From contig CP038132.1 in NCBI GenBank assembly GCA_004519485.1, positions 305,001 to 369,000 on the forward strand: a DNA stretch of 64,000 nucleotides. Direction: 5' to 3'. Under the pieces are notes generated by a model. It did not search any database. It was not told the origin of the DNA and saw nothing but the letters and a program-made list of their open reading frames with translations. Position 1 is the stretch's first letter, and the number at the start of each line of letters is the position of its first letter. Origin of the DNA: Nannochloropsis oceanica. Its lineage: Eukaryota; Sar; Eustigmatophyceae; Eustigmatales; Monodopsidaceae. The translations under genes and the position numbers were made by a program. This document shows, one piece after another, positions 1 to 10,954 of this stretch.

Positions 1-176
1 CTCCCCGATCCAGGGTGTGCGCGAGCTTGTTTCTTAAATGATGAATGCAACAGTGTGTCAATTGTGCAATGCTTCGTAACGACCTAAGATAAGACACGCA
101 TCTCAATTCCTTCTCCTTTCCCTTATCTCTATATCAATTTTTGTTATCTCGAATCTCTAGACTATTTTTTTCATCA

Positions 177-2606
177 TCACGATAATCTACCTTCTCCTTT
201 CAGCTGTGCTTTTATGTATCTGCTAACCTCCTGCTTCGCTAGGACAATGCGACCGGGATTGTTAGGCATCTGTCGCGCCACGAGGGGAGGGACAAAGAAG
301 GTGGGGTTAGCAAGCGCACGGACAAGGTAGGGTGCCAAGATGCTCGCGCCCGTCGGACTGTTCTTGCCCCGCCCTACAACCATGACCAGACCCCGGATTG
401 AGCATGTCTTCGTCGAAACGACGGTAGCGGTGCTGAACGCATTGCTTGATGTGCCATCAGATATCGCCACGCCTGTCGCCACCTCCGTCCTGTCCTTACT
501 CTTCTCCATATCGCTGGTAATCACATCGGTGGTGGTGGTGGTGCTCCTTCGTCCATGCGCCTTCATCTCCTCCTTCTGCGCCGTCAGAGCCGCCTCCATG
601 TCCTGCAACAACGCCAATACCGCACACACACTCTGCCGACTCCCAAACCCATGAAAATCCACCACCTGCACTTCTCCATCTTCCCCATCCTCTTTATGAC
701 CATGACTCACATACCCTTCCCGGTACAACCGCCCATACATAGCCGGGCCAAACACCGTCAAAACTTTATCTGGCACCCCCTGCGCCCATGCCGCAAAACC
801 ACTAGTCCCTACGTTTCTATACTGTAACAACACCGCTTCCTCCAACAAAAACGTCGACACGGGCCACTGACCCGCACTACCCACGGCCTCTAAAGCCGCC
901 GCACGATTCGACTCCGTCGGCTGAATGCCAGAGGCGGCCATCTGCCTCATCAAGCACTCCATCCCCTCCCAATCCCCCACACTACAGAAGACGCGCAAAC
1001 CAGTGTTCAGCGCTACAGGGCCCGGGGTTACATCAGGAGTCGAGGCAAACGTTTCGGTAATAGCCGAAAACAGGGAAGCCGCTTCCTCCCATGCCTCCTC
1101 CTGTGACAGCCTCTCAACCATACCTGCCGATCGCGAGTGCCCGAGCATATCTCGACTTTGCATCTCGTGCAGTAATTCTTTTGCGTCCTCAACCATTCCA
1201 GCCCTCCCACATGCCAAGACCGCCCGTGAAAAACAGAGTCCGTCAGGGGAAGGACCAGCATGCTGAAGGTGCCGAAGGAAGGCAAGAGCCCCTGCACCGT
1301 CATCAGCATTGGCATATGCTAGCAAGACCTCTGCTGCTATCTTTGCCGACGGGGGGATAGAGGGAGGGAGGCTATCGTAGAATGTCCGAGCCTCGGAGGC
1401 ACTCGCGAATTTCCCAAGGACGTGAAAGACGACCCGGTACGTTTCATGATTTGGTCGTGCTTGGGGATACTTCCCCTTTTCCATCTCTTTCAGTAGAGAC
1501 AAGGCCTCCCGCCAGTGCTCGGCGTCGCTCCAGTAATAAGCTTGCAGAGCAGAGTTACACACGATGAGATTGGGAGATAGCTTGGCCGTGTCTTTCATGT
1601 GACGAAATAGGCGGACCACTTCTGTCCACTGTCGTGCCCTTCCACAAGCGTGCATCAGACTTCCATACACAACCACGTCCGGAGTTACTCCATCCCGTGG
1701 CATATCTACGTACAGCATTTCAAGCGCTCGACGCCACTGTCGACCGCGGCCCAACGCTGTTATTGCTATGGTGTAAGCAATTGTCAAGGTCTTCCTCTCG
1801 ACCGCCAGAACCCCTCCTCTAGACCGTTGCAATAAGTCCGGCTTGTGCGCCTCGAGCAGATGCAAGGTGCCTTGCCAATCACCGGCGCGGGCATGTGCGT
1901 CCATCAACGTATTTATCATGAACGAATTCAGCCGCACGCCCCTTCCCTCTAGATCTGCCACGACCCGCAGCGCCTCGTCTAGACGACGGGCCCGTGCACA
2001 GGCCTTAAGTAGGGCAGCCCACATCCAATCAGTGGGAGGAATGCTGTGGACAGCTTCAGCTCGCTTTAAAAGCTTCCACGATCGTTGATAGTCACCCATT
2101 TGGGCACACGCATTCATTGCAAGAGAGTAGCTATACGCATCTGGCGGCGCCGCGGCCCGCCATTTCTCAACGACTGCCTCCACCACCTCAATGTAATGAC
2201 CTTCACGTCGCATGGAATTGATTCGTGCATTCTCCAGCTCGACGGTCGGAACACGCGGCGCAGCAGTGATGCTGGCAAAATGTGTGCTGGGTGAGGTGCG
2301 TCCGGAGGAAGTGGAGGCGGGAGGCGATGAAAAGGAGGACAGGCGGGACGGGGACGACGACGATGGAGCCGCTGCTTTGAGTGGTAGCAAGGATGGTGCA
2401 GAGAAGCGCCGGTATGGTTGAACGAGAGGTGTACATTGGAACAGGGTGCAACAGGTACTGGTGGTGAGAGTACTTGGGGTGTTGAGGGGGGTTCGACGCT
2501 GCTGCTGGTGGTGCTGCTGGTGGGGCTGTACGATTCTACGGGTGCGGAGCAACGCCACCAGGGACCCAAGGCTGCCTTTTCTTGAGCCTGATGGAGCTGT
2601 TGGCAT
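177..2606 (-). CDS. PPR-SMR organellar RNA-binding protein
   Basis: Single-exon gene of 809 codons starting at the ATG at 2606. The first 100 or so residues are rich in Ser, Arg, Pro and Thr and lack acidic residues, as expected of an organelle transit peptide. Residues from about 150 to 600 carry degenerate pentatricopeptide repeats, for example around ARAGDWQGTLHLLEAHK and VVVYGSLMHACGRARQWTEV. The C-terminus has an SMR-like domain: DFHGFGSRQSVCAVL (near 650) matches the D-x-H-G start and GLVMVVGRGKNS matches the G-x-G-x-x-S core, followed by PNNPGRIVL. PPR-SMR proteins bind organelle transcripts and act in RNA maturation or plastid gene expression; the target here cannot be told. The 5' end faces the OTU gene 289 bases away, suggesting a shared divergent promoter. 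PPR call firm, SMR call good. Confidence 0.88.
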   Translation of the reverse strand: MPTAPSGSRKGSLGSLVALLRTRRIVQPHQQHHQQQRRTPLNTPSTLTTSTCCTLFQCTPLVQPYRRFSAPSLLPLKAAAPSSSSPSRLSSFSSPPASTSSGRTSPSTHFASITAAPRVPTVELENARINSMRREGHYIEVVEAVVEKWRAAAPPDAYSYSLAMNACAQMGDYQRSWKLLKRAEAVHSIPPTDWMWAALLKACARARRLDEALRVVADLEGRGVRLNSFMINTLMDAHARAGDWQGTLHLLEAHKPDLLQRSRGGVLAVERKTLTIAYTIAITALGRGRQWRRALEMLYVDMPRDGVTPDVVVYGSLMHACGRARQWTEVVRLFRHMKDTAKLSPNLIVCNSALQAYYWSDAEHWREALSLLKEMEKGKYPQARPNHETYRVVFHVLGKFASASEARTFYDSLPPSIPPSAKIAAEVLLAYANADDGAGALAFLRHLQHAGPSPDGLCFSRAVLACGRAGMVEDAKELLHEMQSRDMLGHSRSAGMVERLSQEEAWEEAASLFSAITETFASTPDVTPGPVALNTGLRVFCSVGDWEGMECLMRQMAASGIQPTESNRAAALEAVGSAGQWPVSTFLLEEAVLLQYRNVGTSGFAAWAQGVPDKVLTVFGPAMYGRLYREGYVSHGHKEDGEDGEVQVVDFHGFGSRQSVCAVLALLQDMEAALTAQKEEMKAHGRRSTTTTTDVITSDMEKSKDRTEVATGVAISDGTSSNAFSTATVVSTKTCSIRGLVMVVGRGKNSPTGASILAPYLVRALANPTFFVPPLVARQMPNNPGRIVLAKQEVSRYIKAQLKGEGRLS

Positions 2607-2895
2607 ACCTGTAGGGTGAATGTTCGTAAGGAAATGTTATGACTTCACTCGTTTTGACCTCCTCACCCCGCCTCCATCATATGGTCATCCTTCCCGTTCC
2701 TGGGAATTCACCTGAGGTGCTCTTCCTCACATTCACAAGTTCCATCCTGCACATCTTTCGCACAATCACAGTATAAAGGGTACGCTGCGGTGGTAGCGAC
2801 GTTGGCTGGGAGCCAGGTCTTGCCCCCCTCTTGAGTCCTCCCGGCCCAGCTTGCCCTGCCATCCTTTATATACCCCCTGTAGCACTCCGGCCACC

Positions 2896-4175
2896 ATGGG
2901 CAAAAGGGGCACTGGACTGGGCCGTCGGAAGAGCAGCATTGGAAGCCACTCGCGGAAGGATGAATTTTCGGGGCAACCGGCAGCGGGGGAGCATAGGAAC
3001 ATTGGAAAGCAGCAACGGGTATGTCCTTTGCGAATTAGTGTGGAAAGCGTAGACAGCGTGCCCATTCCCGGCAAGATGTCAGTGCATGGCTCCTGAGAAG
3101 CAATTTGATGCATCATCTCTCTTGTGTCACGCGCATATCTACGACATTTCCTTGACTAAAAAACATATCCTATCCTTTCTTGTCCCCAAAACAAAACAAG
3201 TCCAAAGGCAAACGCTTCGGAAAGGACGAGGAGCAGCGTTTCGAGCAGCAAGTCGCCGAGTTGGGTGCCCGCATCGCCATCATGGCATCGGATGGGAACT
3301 GTCTCTTTCGTGCCTTAGCTGACCAATTAAGGGGACGACCTCAGGATCATGGGGAAATGAGACAGCACATTGGTGATTTTATGGAGGAGCATGAGGAGGA
3401 CTTTGCGCCATTTGTGGAGGACGATGAGAAGTGGTCCGATTACGTTCCGCGCATGCGGTGCGAGGGACAGTGGGGAGGGCAGCAGGAGATATGTGCGGCG
3501 AGTCGTTGTTTTCGAATCAATGTGGTGATTCATCAATTGGATAACCCCCGCTTTGAGATTTCTTACAAGACCACAGCCCAAACAGTTCATTTGTCTTTTC
3601 ACGGGGACGCGCACTACAACAGCGTCCGCGCGATGGACGATCCATGCCGGGAAGGTGAACCTGCGAAAGCCTTTATGAATCTAACTGCCAAGCCTTTCGC
3701 AGCATGTAGCTCCTCCACCTCCCCGAACACCTCGCCCTCAACCAGGTCTTCGTCCTCCTCGCATCGAAGGATCAAGGCGAGCGAAATCCAGCGACCACAA
3801 GAATTCGAGTTACAATATGGAGAAGAAAATGATAACATGACAGGGATCGAAGGATCGGGTGGTGACAGTGACGGCCAGGGTAACGAAGAAGATGGCGAGG
3901 GGGAAGGCGAAGTGGACGAGAGATGGGAAGCGGGCATGATAACCAAAGTGGGGGGTCAATGTCCGTGTGGGTCGGGAAAGAAGTGGCGCAAATGCTGCCG
4001 GAAAGCAGAAAGACAACGCGAGCGTTACATGAATGGTGGTTGGGTCGGGTCGCGCACAGGTCAGAAGCAGTGGCAGTCGCGTCCCCTGCAGCAGCGGCAT
4101 ACCGAAGGTAACGATGGAAATGACACGGAGAGCACAAGGATGTTGACACAGAAGCTGGCGGCGATCGCATTGTAA
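2896..4175 (+). CDS. OTU-family deubiquitinase with C-terminal SEC-C zinc motif
   Basis: Two-exon model: 2896..3018 and 3201..4175 (182-base intron, GTATGT donor, ACAAG acceptor, phase 0), 365 aa. The start ATG at 2896 lies in a strong CCACCATGG context. The OTU cysteine protease domain holds the catalytic block ASDGNCLFRALADQL (Asp-Gly-Asn-Cys) and the closing His in HGDAHYNSVR, spaced as in OTUD3-like enzymes, which remove ubiquitin from substrates. A Ser- and acid-rich linker follows, then CPCGSGKKWRKCC, a SEC-C zinc-binding motif. OTU plus SEC-C is the layout annotated for Arabidopsis OTU7, so this is a plant/alga-type OTU protein. All catalytic residues are present. The exon 1 join rests on phase and splice sites only. 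Confidence 0.85.
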
Positions 4176-4933
4176 AATTGATAGGTCTGTATGCACAAGT
4201 AGCGAATGGAATCGATTCGACTGTAAAGAATGAACAAGGCGGAATAGGCCTGGAATTCACTCCTAATAGAAAGAGTGCCTTCCTCCCCAGCCATTACTTT
4301 GCAATGTTGGCCACACTGCTCGGCTCAATTGATTGAAAGTGAAATTCACGTTCGTTTTTAACTTCGGACCATGATTAAATAATGGTATTGAGAGCAACCT
4401 AAGATGAACTGCTGCAACCGCAGCAGCCCCCACCCAGTCTCTCCCAAAAATCAACGCAGGAGCACAAAAAAACAGGACCCTCACATCCAGACAAAAAAGA
4501 AGGGGCGATTTTCCCGAGAGCGTCAGTGATTATTGACCCATCTTTATGCCATCCCTCAACAAGTAATGATATTTCAAGTGCACCAAGATGTGTGTTTCCT
4601 TGTCTTGTCTTGTTTTCGTTGAGTGTCCCCTCGGGGAGGACTTCTAATGGCGCATGTCGAAACAGGCCGACATTCTACGGTCCAGAACACACCTAGAGGG
4701 GGATATTGAGTCGGGTGCACTTGTGAACTATCTCGAGGCTTATGCACTGCGAACCTCCCATAACGTTTACGTTTAATCCAACGGCAACCGATGCGTTACC
4801 CGGCTTCTTTTGCAAGTTCAGCCTTACACCAACACCCGCACCCTTCACCCTTCTTCCCCCCACACACATAGAACGATAGTTACTAGTAGCATCAGTAGCA
4901 ATAGCAGCAGCCGGAGCGATACCAATTACCGCC
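4176..4933. other. Intergenic stretch, no gene seen
   Basis: Lies between the stop of the OTU gene and the start of the thioesterase gene. It should hold the 3' UTR of the first and the promoter and 5' UTR of the second. I see no supported coding region, RNA gene or repeat. Confidence 0.6.
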
Positions 4934-6397
4934 ATGCGTCGATCCTCGGCAACGGTCGTCTCCTCTGTGGTTGCCGCATCGAGCGCACGCTCTTCCTCTA
5001 CACGCCTCTCGCCAGTCCTCCATCTGCCGCGCCGGCACCTTACCGCACACCACAAAAAGGGTGGCACAGAAAGGTTGGGGGACTTCAAATCCCCCATTGT
5101 CACACAGTTGTGGTCGCGACGCTCCACGGCGAAGGAGTTGGAGATGGATTCGAGTCATCCAGGCGCGCCCATTAGAAGAAAGCCGAGTGAGTCACGCACC
5201 ACCGTTACATACGCATTTACGAAGGACCCCTTCCTTTGCCAGAGCTACGAGAATCCTTGGGGCTTCTTCCGGAAGGGCAAGCTTTTGGAGGACATGGATG
5301 CACTCGCTGGAAACATTGCATTTAAGCATTGTGAGAAGGATGATAAGGTCCCCTTGTTGGTAAGGCGTAGTAAAGGAGGAGGCGGTTGTGTGGAGGAAAA
5401 GGCAGGACTTGTGGATAAGGGAAAGCCATCACCCGCAATAGTCTGATACTCGTCCACAAAATCTCATTTCCTTTTTGCTTCCGAACATCCCCCCCGCACC
5501 ATACTCCAGGTGACAGCAAGCGTGGACAGGATTCGGCTCTCAAGCAACCCTACGCTGGACCGTGACATGGAAATGTCCGGTCATGTCGTATGGACAGGAA
5601 AATCAAGCATGCAGATCGATTTGGAAGTCCGGGCGTTGCCGGACACTCGGCCCTGGATCAACGCGTCATTTACGTTCGTCGCGCGGGCACCCACTACTGG
5701 TAAGGCGACTGCGATCAATCGCTTGGAGCCCGAGACGGAGATGGAGAAGACACTATTTGAGGCAGTCGAGCTAAAGAACCAGCGACGCAAGGCTTTGCGC
5801 AAGGTGGCGGAGCATACAGGGAGTAAGACTGTGGGGCAGCATCCACCGGATCACGTGGGGGAGTTCGATAGTGAGGCGATGATTAAATTGCTGCTGAAGC
5901 AGGCCCGTCCTTTGCTGGAGATGCCTTGCTTGGCGGACCCGACGTGCGTGTTGGTGGATAGCACTCGTGCATCCAACTCGACAATTATGCAACCCCAGCA
6001 ACGGAATATGCTTAATCGCGTGTTTGGGGGTTTCCTAATGCGACGAGCCTATGAGATTGCGTTCTCTACGTGCTATCTGTTCGCTGGGGCTCGGCCCGAA
6101 TTTTACCAGGTGGCTCACGTGGACTTTCTATCGCCCGTGGATGTGGGAGATTTGATGCGTTTTGATTCCGCGGTGCTCTACACGCACACAGGGCTAGAGA
6201 CCGGCTCGCCCCATGTGCACGTTCAGGTGGTGGCATCAATTTGTCGGCCAGAGAGAGTGCAGAGTTCCATAAGCAATACCTTTAATTTTATTTTTCGTGT
6301 GCCAAGCAAGGCGACGGTGCGGAAGGTGTTGCCGGCGAATTTGGACCAGGCAAAGCGGATGATTGATCGGATGACCGCTGACCTTGAGGACGAGTGA
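4934..6397 (+). CDS. ACOT9: ACOT9-like acyl-CoA thioesterase, mitochondrial
   Basis: Two exons, 4934..5359 and 5510..6397 (150-base intron, phase 0), 437 aa. The join restores the PLL-VTASVDRIRL stretch that aligns with human ACOT9 (PLSIVTALVDKI). The N-terminus, MRRSSATVVSSVVAASSARS, is an arginine/serine-rich mitochondrial presequence. Two hotdog domains follow: the first includes MSGHVVWTGKSSMQIDLEV and NASFTFVAR, the second RNMLNRVFGGFLMRRAYEIA, the strongest family signature (human QERNIFNRIFGGFLMRKAYE), then VDFLSPVDVGDLMRF. The family hydrolyses fatty acyl-CoA to free acid and CoA in the mitochondrial matrix. Substrate length cannot be read from sequence. The size matches the double-hotdog family. 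Confidence 0.88.
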
Positions 6398-7111
6398 GGG
6401 AGCGAAGAAGGGAGGGGGGCAGAAAGTGAAGATATGGATAGAGACGAAAGGGATGTAGATAGTCAAGGGTGCACCAGGAATGGATGGCCAAAGAAACGTA
6501 TCGTCAGTTTGAGCAGCGCTTTTTGTGTCTTCACTTTCTATATTGTTTTGCCTCGTGTGGTTATCCTTTTTCGTTTTTCTTCCTTCGTGTTTTCCCTGCA
6601 GGTCTCCTTCCTTCTCATTTGTGCGCGAAGCCGTGGGTGATCCTTCACGGACAAGACGCGTGTGTGCCTATACAACTGCGGTTTCTTGGTTTTGATTCTG
6701 TTGGTTGCGGGATCGTTTTTTCCGGTATTGTTGTTGCGTGTTTGTTCCTTCCTTCACCTCTTTCTTGAATGCAAAGCTCCCTCCATCTCTCCTTCCCGTT
6801 CCTCCCAATCCCCATCTTCTCCGTTCTGAAATGACGCGGAGTTCTCTCTCTTTCTCTCCTCTCTTTGTTTGATGGTGAGTATGCTCTCCACAAGACGAGC
6901 CCCTCCTTCCTCCATCTTACAAATACAGGTAGGCACTCAATCCCCCGTTGCATCTTCCCTCACTCCCGACCCTCCTGCCCCTCTCCTTTCACTCGAATGC
7001 ATCAGCTGTACGTGCATCCTCCCCCTGCTTTCCTTCGTCCTCGCCTAGTCCTGCACTATCACAAAAATGTAAACCTCAACACCTGCCTCCATCCCTCCGC
7101 TTCTAGTCTGC
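6398..7111. other. 3'-3' intergenic stretch, no gene seen
   Basis: Convergent gap between the thioesterase and Rab genes. It is pyrimidine-rich on the plus strand, with runs of TTCCTTC type typical of UTR sequence in this window. Short reading frames are low in complexity and have no recognisable motif. Confidence 0.6.
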
Positions 7112-7944
7112 CTAACAACACTTCTTGGCATCACTCCCCTTCTTAGCATCAACAATAGCCTTTCCACCTGTCGCCCTAGGCCCTCCATCAACCAACATCC
7201 TATTCTTCACCTCCCTTGCGATCGTCACAAAAGACTTCTCCACATTGACGTCGTTCTTAGCCGACGTCTCAAAAAATTGAATCCCGAAATCATTCGCCAA
7301 TGACTGCCCTTCTTCCGTCGTCACCACCCTCTGAGGAGTCATGTCGCACTTGTTTCCGATCAAAATTTTATTCACGTGCACATCAGCGTGTTGCTGAATC
7401 TGACCAACCCAGTTCCGGATGGACTCGAAAGATCGACGGTCCGTCACATCATAGACGAGAAGGATGCCCTGCGCCCCTCGGAAGTAGGACGTGGTGATGG
7501 TTCGAAAACGTTCTTGCCCAGCCGTATCCCAGATTTGGAGTTTGATTCGTTTGCCGTCCAGTTCAAGATTTTTAATTTTAAAGTCGATGCTGTGGGGGAG
7601 TGAGGAAGGGAGGTGGAAGTGTAAGTGTAGACAGAGAAGAGAGAGAGGAGGCCAAGACGAGGCTGAAAGAGGTGACATGCCTCACTCTCATACGCACAAA
7701 AAATGAGGATATTTGAAGGCAACTGGAAGACAAATTTGGTCCACATTCTAAAACTCTAAGCCTTCATTCCCTCACTCCCTCCAATCCTCCCTAGCTAAGG
7801 ATGTACGCACCCAATAGTGGTGATGAAAGTAGGCGAGAAAGAATCGTTGGCGTACCGCAGCAGCAGACACGTTTTACCCACCCCCGAGTCCCCAATCATC
7901 AACAGCTTGATCTGCATATCGAAGGGATTCTCTTGCCGCGCCAT
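7112..7944 (-). CDS. Rab-family small GTPase (Rab8/Rab1 type)
   Basis: Two exons on the minus strand, 7811..7944 and 7112..7589 (221-base intron), 203 aa. The split codon rebuilds TTIG-IDFKI, the effector loop of Rab8/Rab1 proteins. Motifs seen: P-loop GDSGVGKT, switch [26 protein letters not shown] for guanine specificity, ETSAK, and a C-terminal KKCC dicysteine for geranylgeranylation. Rab8/Rab1 GTPases recruit effectors for secretory vesicle traffic between ER, Golgi and plasma membrane. [18 protein letters not shown] is identical in type to Rab8. Assignment to Rab8 rather than Rab1 is by resemblance from memory and should be read as subfamily level only. Confidence 0.93.
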
Positions 7945-9256
7945 ACTAAAGGTAGGGATGGATGGTGCTTGTGGCGTGTGTGTGGTCGAGACGAAGGAGG
8001 AGGAGGCAGAGGTGGAAGAAGAGAAAGGACCTTCTTTTGGTGTGTGACTTCTCGAGACTCGCGAGAAGTAGGCCTGCCGATAGAAATGTATGTATGGTGG
8101 AAAAGAAGTGGTGCGAAATTTAAAATATTGGTGTTTTTCAGATGCAGAGCTCGTGGCGGCGAAAAAGAAACGCAATAAGCGCTAGAAAGGCACACAGGTG
8201 GGGAGCGACCCCCCCAATTTCTTTCCGTAGGAATATTGCCTTGTGCCTGCAAGTATAGTTTTAAGTCGGAAAATAAATGCATGGTCAAGAGTGGCCTTGC
8301 TTGTGTGAGAGAGAACCAGAGCCACCATCCATTAAGAGGTCAAGTTGCAGGCGGAGATGCATAGATCTGTAGCTGAGCAGCCCACCGACTCAATGCATAG
8401 AAAATTCGCCTCATGGTGCTATATGTGCGCACTACTGGTTCTGTGCGCTACAGAACACAGCGACAAGGACAGAATTTTGGCAGAAAACGCGGCATGCCAC
8501 AGGGCATGTGTTCTGGCACGAAGGTCGCTACTATTTGAAACGGAATTTCGACCTCCTGGTCTGCCCAAAAGAATTCCTTCACGCTGTGCCCGCTAGACAG
8601 CATTTTGAGTGTATGACTTCCAGTACTCCTGTCCATGAGTTTCCTTGTAGGCGCACGGGGGTTCCGGTGGCATTGACTTAAATCTCACTTTCTCGCATCA
8701 GCAGCAGGGCTTGACAAGCTCCCCTATGTACACATCGTCAGATCACTCGCCCCAAGCAGCTATGATTAAACAAACAGCAGAATGTAGGTTGCATGATGGT
8801 GGTTCAGCTGCTGCGAAGGCGTGGGACGTGGGACGTGACGAGGACGACAAAAAGTGGACCACGACACGCCCACACATGCACGGCGAATCATGCTCGTAAT
8901 TTAGGGATTAACTGCAGGCTCACCACTTCCCTGGACGACGCTGCGAACACCTGATGCACTTCAAACGCTTTAAATGGTCTGTATAGAGTATGTGGGTGGG
9001 TGTAAATGATGTGGAGGGTCAAGGGCAGCGGATTTCGTGACGAAGATGGGGCCAGCCGTTGGGCTTCTTTCTCTCGCCATGTCCCGCTTCCACTTCGGTA
9101 CGTGGCCACAAGTCCTAACCCGCTTGAGCACGCCATTCACTCGAGCTAGAGTAAATCAATCCCTCTCTTCCTTTCCTACGACAACAGCAGGCTTGGGCGC
9201 CAGGAGCAAGTCAGCCAGGAAAGCGGTGCGAACGGTAGGCAGCAACGGCCGGAGAC
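7945..9256. other. Divergent promoter region, no gene seen
   Basis: About 1.3 kb between the divergent starts of the Rab GTPase and the alpha/beta hydrolase. It should contain both promoters and 5' UTRs. A frame from the ATG at 9079 gives an Arg/Ser-rich peptide that could be a spliced leader exon for the hydrolase (GTACGT at 9098 is a possible donor), but no phase test settles it. Confidence 0.5.
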
Positions 9257-10486
9257 ATGCAGCGTAAGAAGAGCTACAGCTCGAATGGAGGGCTGGGAGG
9301 CATTGATGGAGCACTCACACACCAATACAAAACGACAGGAACCACGCGGAGTGGTCTCGCGTATTTAATCAAGACCTTGCCGTCCTCCAGCAGCGCTAGC
9401 CTTTCTGCCACGTGCACCATCCTCTTTTGCCATGCAAATGGATTCAACAAGGAGGTCTTCCTACCCGTGTGGGAGGAGCTGGAGAAGCGCTGGCGGGCTT
9501 ATCCGGGCACGTGTCCTCCTCCCCTGACCCTCGTAAGTCTTGATTTTACGGGCCATGGAGACAGCCGAGGCGTTTCGGGGCCCGAGTGCTACGACTGGCG
9601 AAAGGGGGCAGGGCGGGACGTGTTAGAGATGCTGCAAGAGTTGGGGCAGACGGGAACGACGCCCTGCCTTGGCGTGGGCCATTCTCTGGGGGCTACGGCC
9701 CTGACTATGGTGGAGTTGACGCATCCAGGCCTATTTTTTGCGGGGCTGGTACTGATAGAGCCGGTGCTTGTGCCTCCTGGCGGAGAAGGATCCATGTCGG
9801 AGGCTTTGTCGGAGCGGGCACTGAAGCGGCGAGCATCGTGGTTAGTCTTGGGTTGGATTTTCTTTCTGACCGGAGATGTGTGTTTCTGCGTGAAAAATGT
9901 ATAGATTGATGATTATTCATATGCTCCTACTCCTCTTTCCTTTCTTAAAAGGCCATACAAAACAGCAGCAAGGGAGTACTTAGCAAGCCGGCAAATGTTC
10001 AAGCGTTGGGACCCCCGGGCTTTCAATGCCTATATCGATGGAGGACTTGAAGAAATCGACCACAAAGGTGACCCACACCAATTACCAACAGGGACAATCC
10101 AGCGCATGGTCCGACTAAAGTGCAAACCTGAGAGCGAAGCAGGTTATTACCGCGGCGCTGGTGCTAGTGTCTGGCCTGAGCTTCCCAAATTGGGTGTTTC
10201 TCGTCCCGTCACTTTCATTGCGGGCGAGCATTCCGAACACATGTCAGCTATACTAATAACTGAGAAACATTCAACGGGCGCGGATGCGGCGAGGATGCTG
10301 GTGGGATTGATGGGGCCACAAACACGCCTGGTGCTTGTCCCGAAGGGGAGCCATTTTGTAGTGATGGAGGACGTGGCACTGGTGGCAGGCATGGTGTGGG
10401 AACGTGTGTTGGAGACAATGAGAGAAAAAAATAGTAGCGGCAGTACTGCAGGAGAGGAAGGCGCCGGTGCACGGTCATCTTTGTGA
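9257..10486 (+). CDS. Alpha/beta hydrolase
   Basis: Two exons, 9257..9840 and 9952..10486 (111-base intron). The split Trp codon gives RRASW-PYKTAAREYL, a typical lid-start of this family. 372 aa. Motifs: FCHANGFNKEVF (oxyanion-hole HANGF), DFTGHGDS, the nucleophile elbow GVGHSLGATAL with Ser, a possible acid in FIAGEHSEH, and the catalytic His in PKGSHFVVMED. The family hydrolyses esters or related bonds; the substrate is unknown. The C-terminus SSL is a weak match to peroxisomal PTS1 signals, so a peroxisomal location is possible but unproven. The start at 9257 is the first in-frame ATG of the exon; an upstream leader exon is possible. Confidence 0.82.
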
Positions 10487-10712
10487 GCTGGTCGTAAGCA
10501 TTTCCGCAATGCCTGCTTGCTGTTCTTTTCTCGGATACCTTTGAAGAAAATCCTCCTTCCAATTATTGACGAGCCGCTTCCTTTGACAAGTGGATACAAA
10601 TTGAAGCATGTACAAAGAAAGAAATTGCAAATGAGGGACCTACACCAAAATATATTTATCACCCCCCTTTGCTTCAACACTCACCACAATTTACTAACAG
10701 ACACACACACGT

Positions 10713-10752
<40 letters not shown>

Positions 10753-10820
10753 TTATATACAGGGTATCGTCGCTGGCTTCGGCGTCGTCCTAAACGTGAG
10801 GTTGTCATCCATCAGTGATC
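10487..10820. other. Intergenic gap with dinucleotide microsatellite
   Basis: Gap between the alpha/beta hydrolase and the PLP decarboxylase, carrying the CA/TA repeat described separately. It must hold the 3' UTR of one and the promoter of the other. Confidence 0.6.
10701..10758. repeat. (CA)n/(TA)n compound microsatellite
   Basis: CA repeats (interrupted once by GT near 10711) run from 10701 to about 10738 and pass into TA repeats to about 10758. It lies just upstream of the decarboxylase start, so length changes could affect its promoter or 5' UTR (inference). Confidence 0.9.
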
Positions 10821-10917
10821 ATGCGGCTCCCTGCACTCCTTTCCTTCCTTCTTACCCTTTTAAATCCACTACAAACAACCTACGCCTTCGTCATCGTCCC
10901 CCGTCACCACCACCACT

Positions 10918-10954
<37 letters not shown>

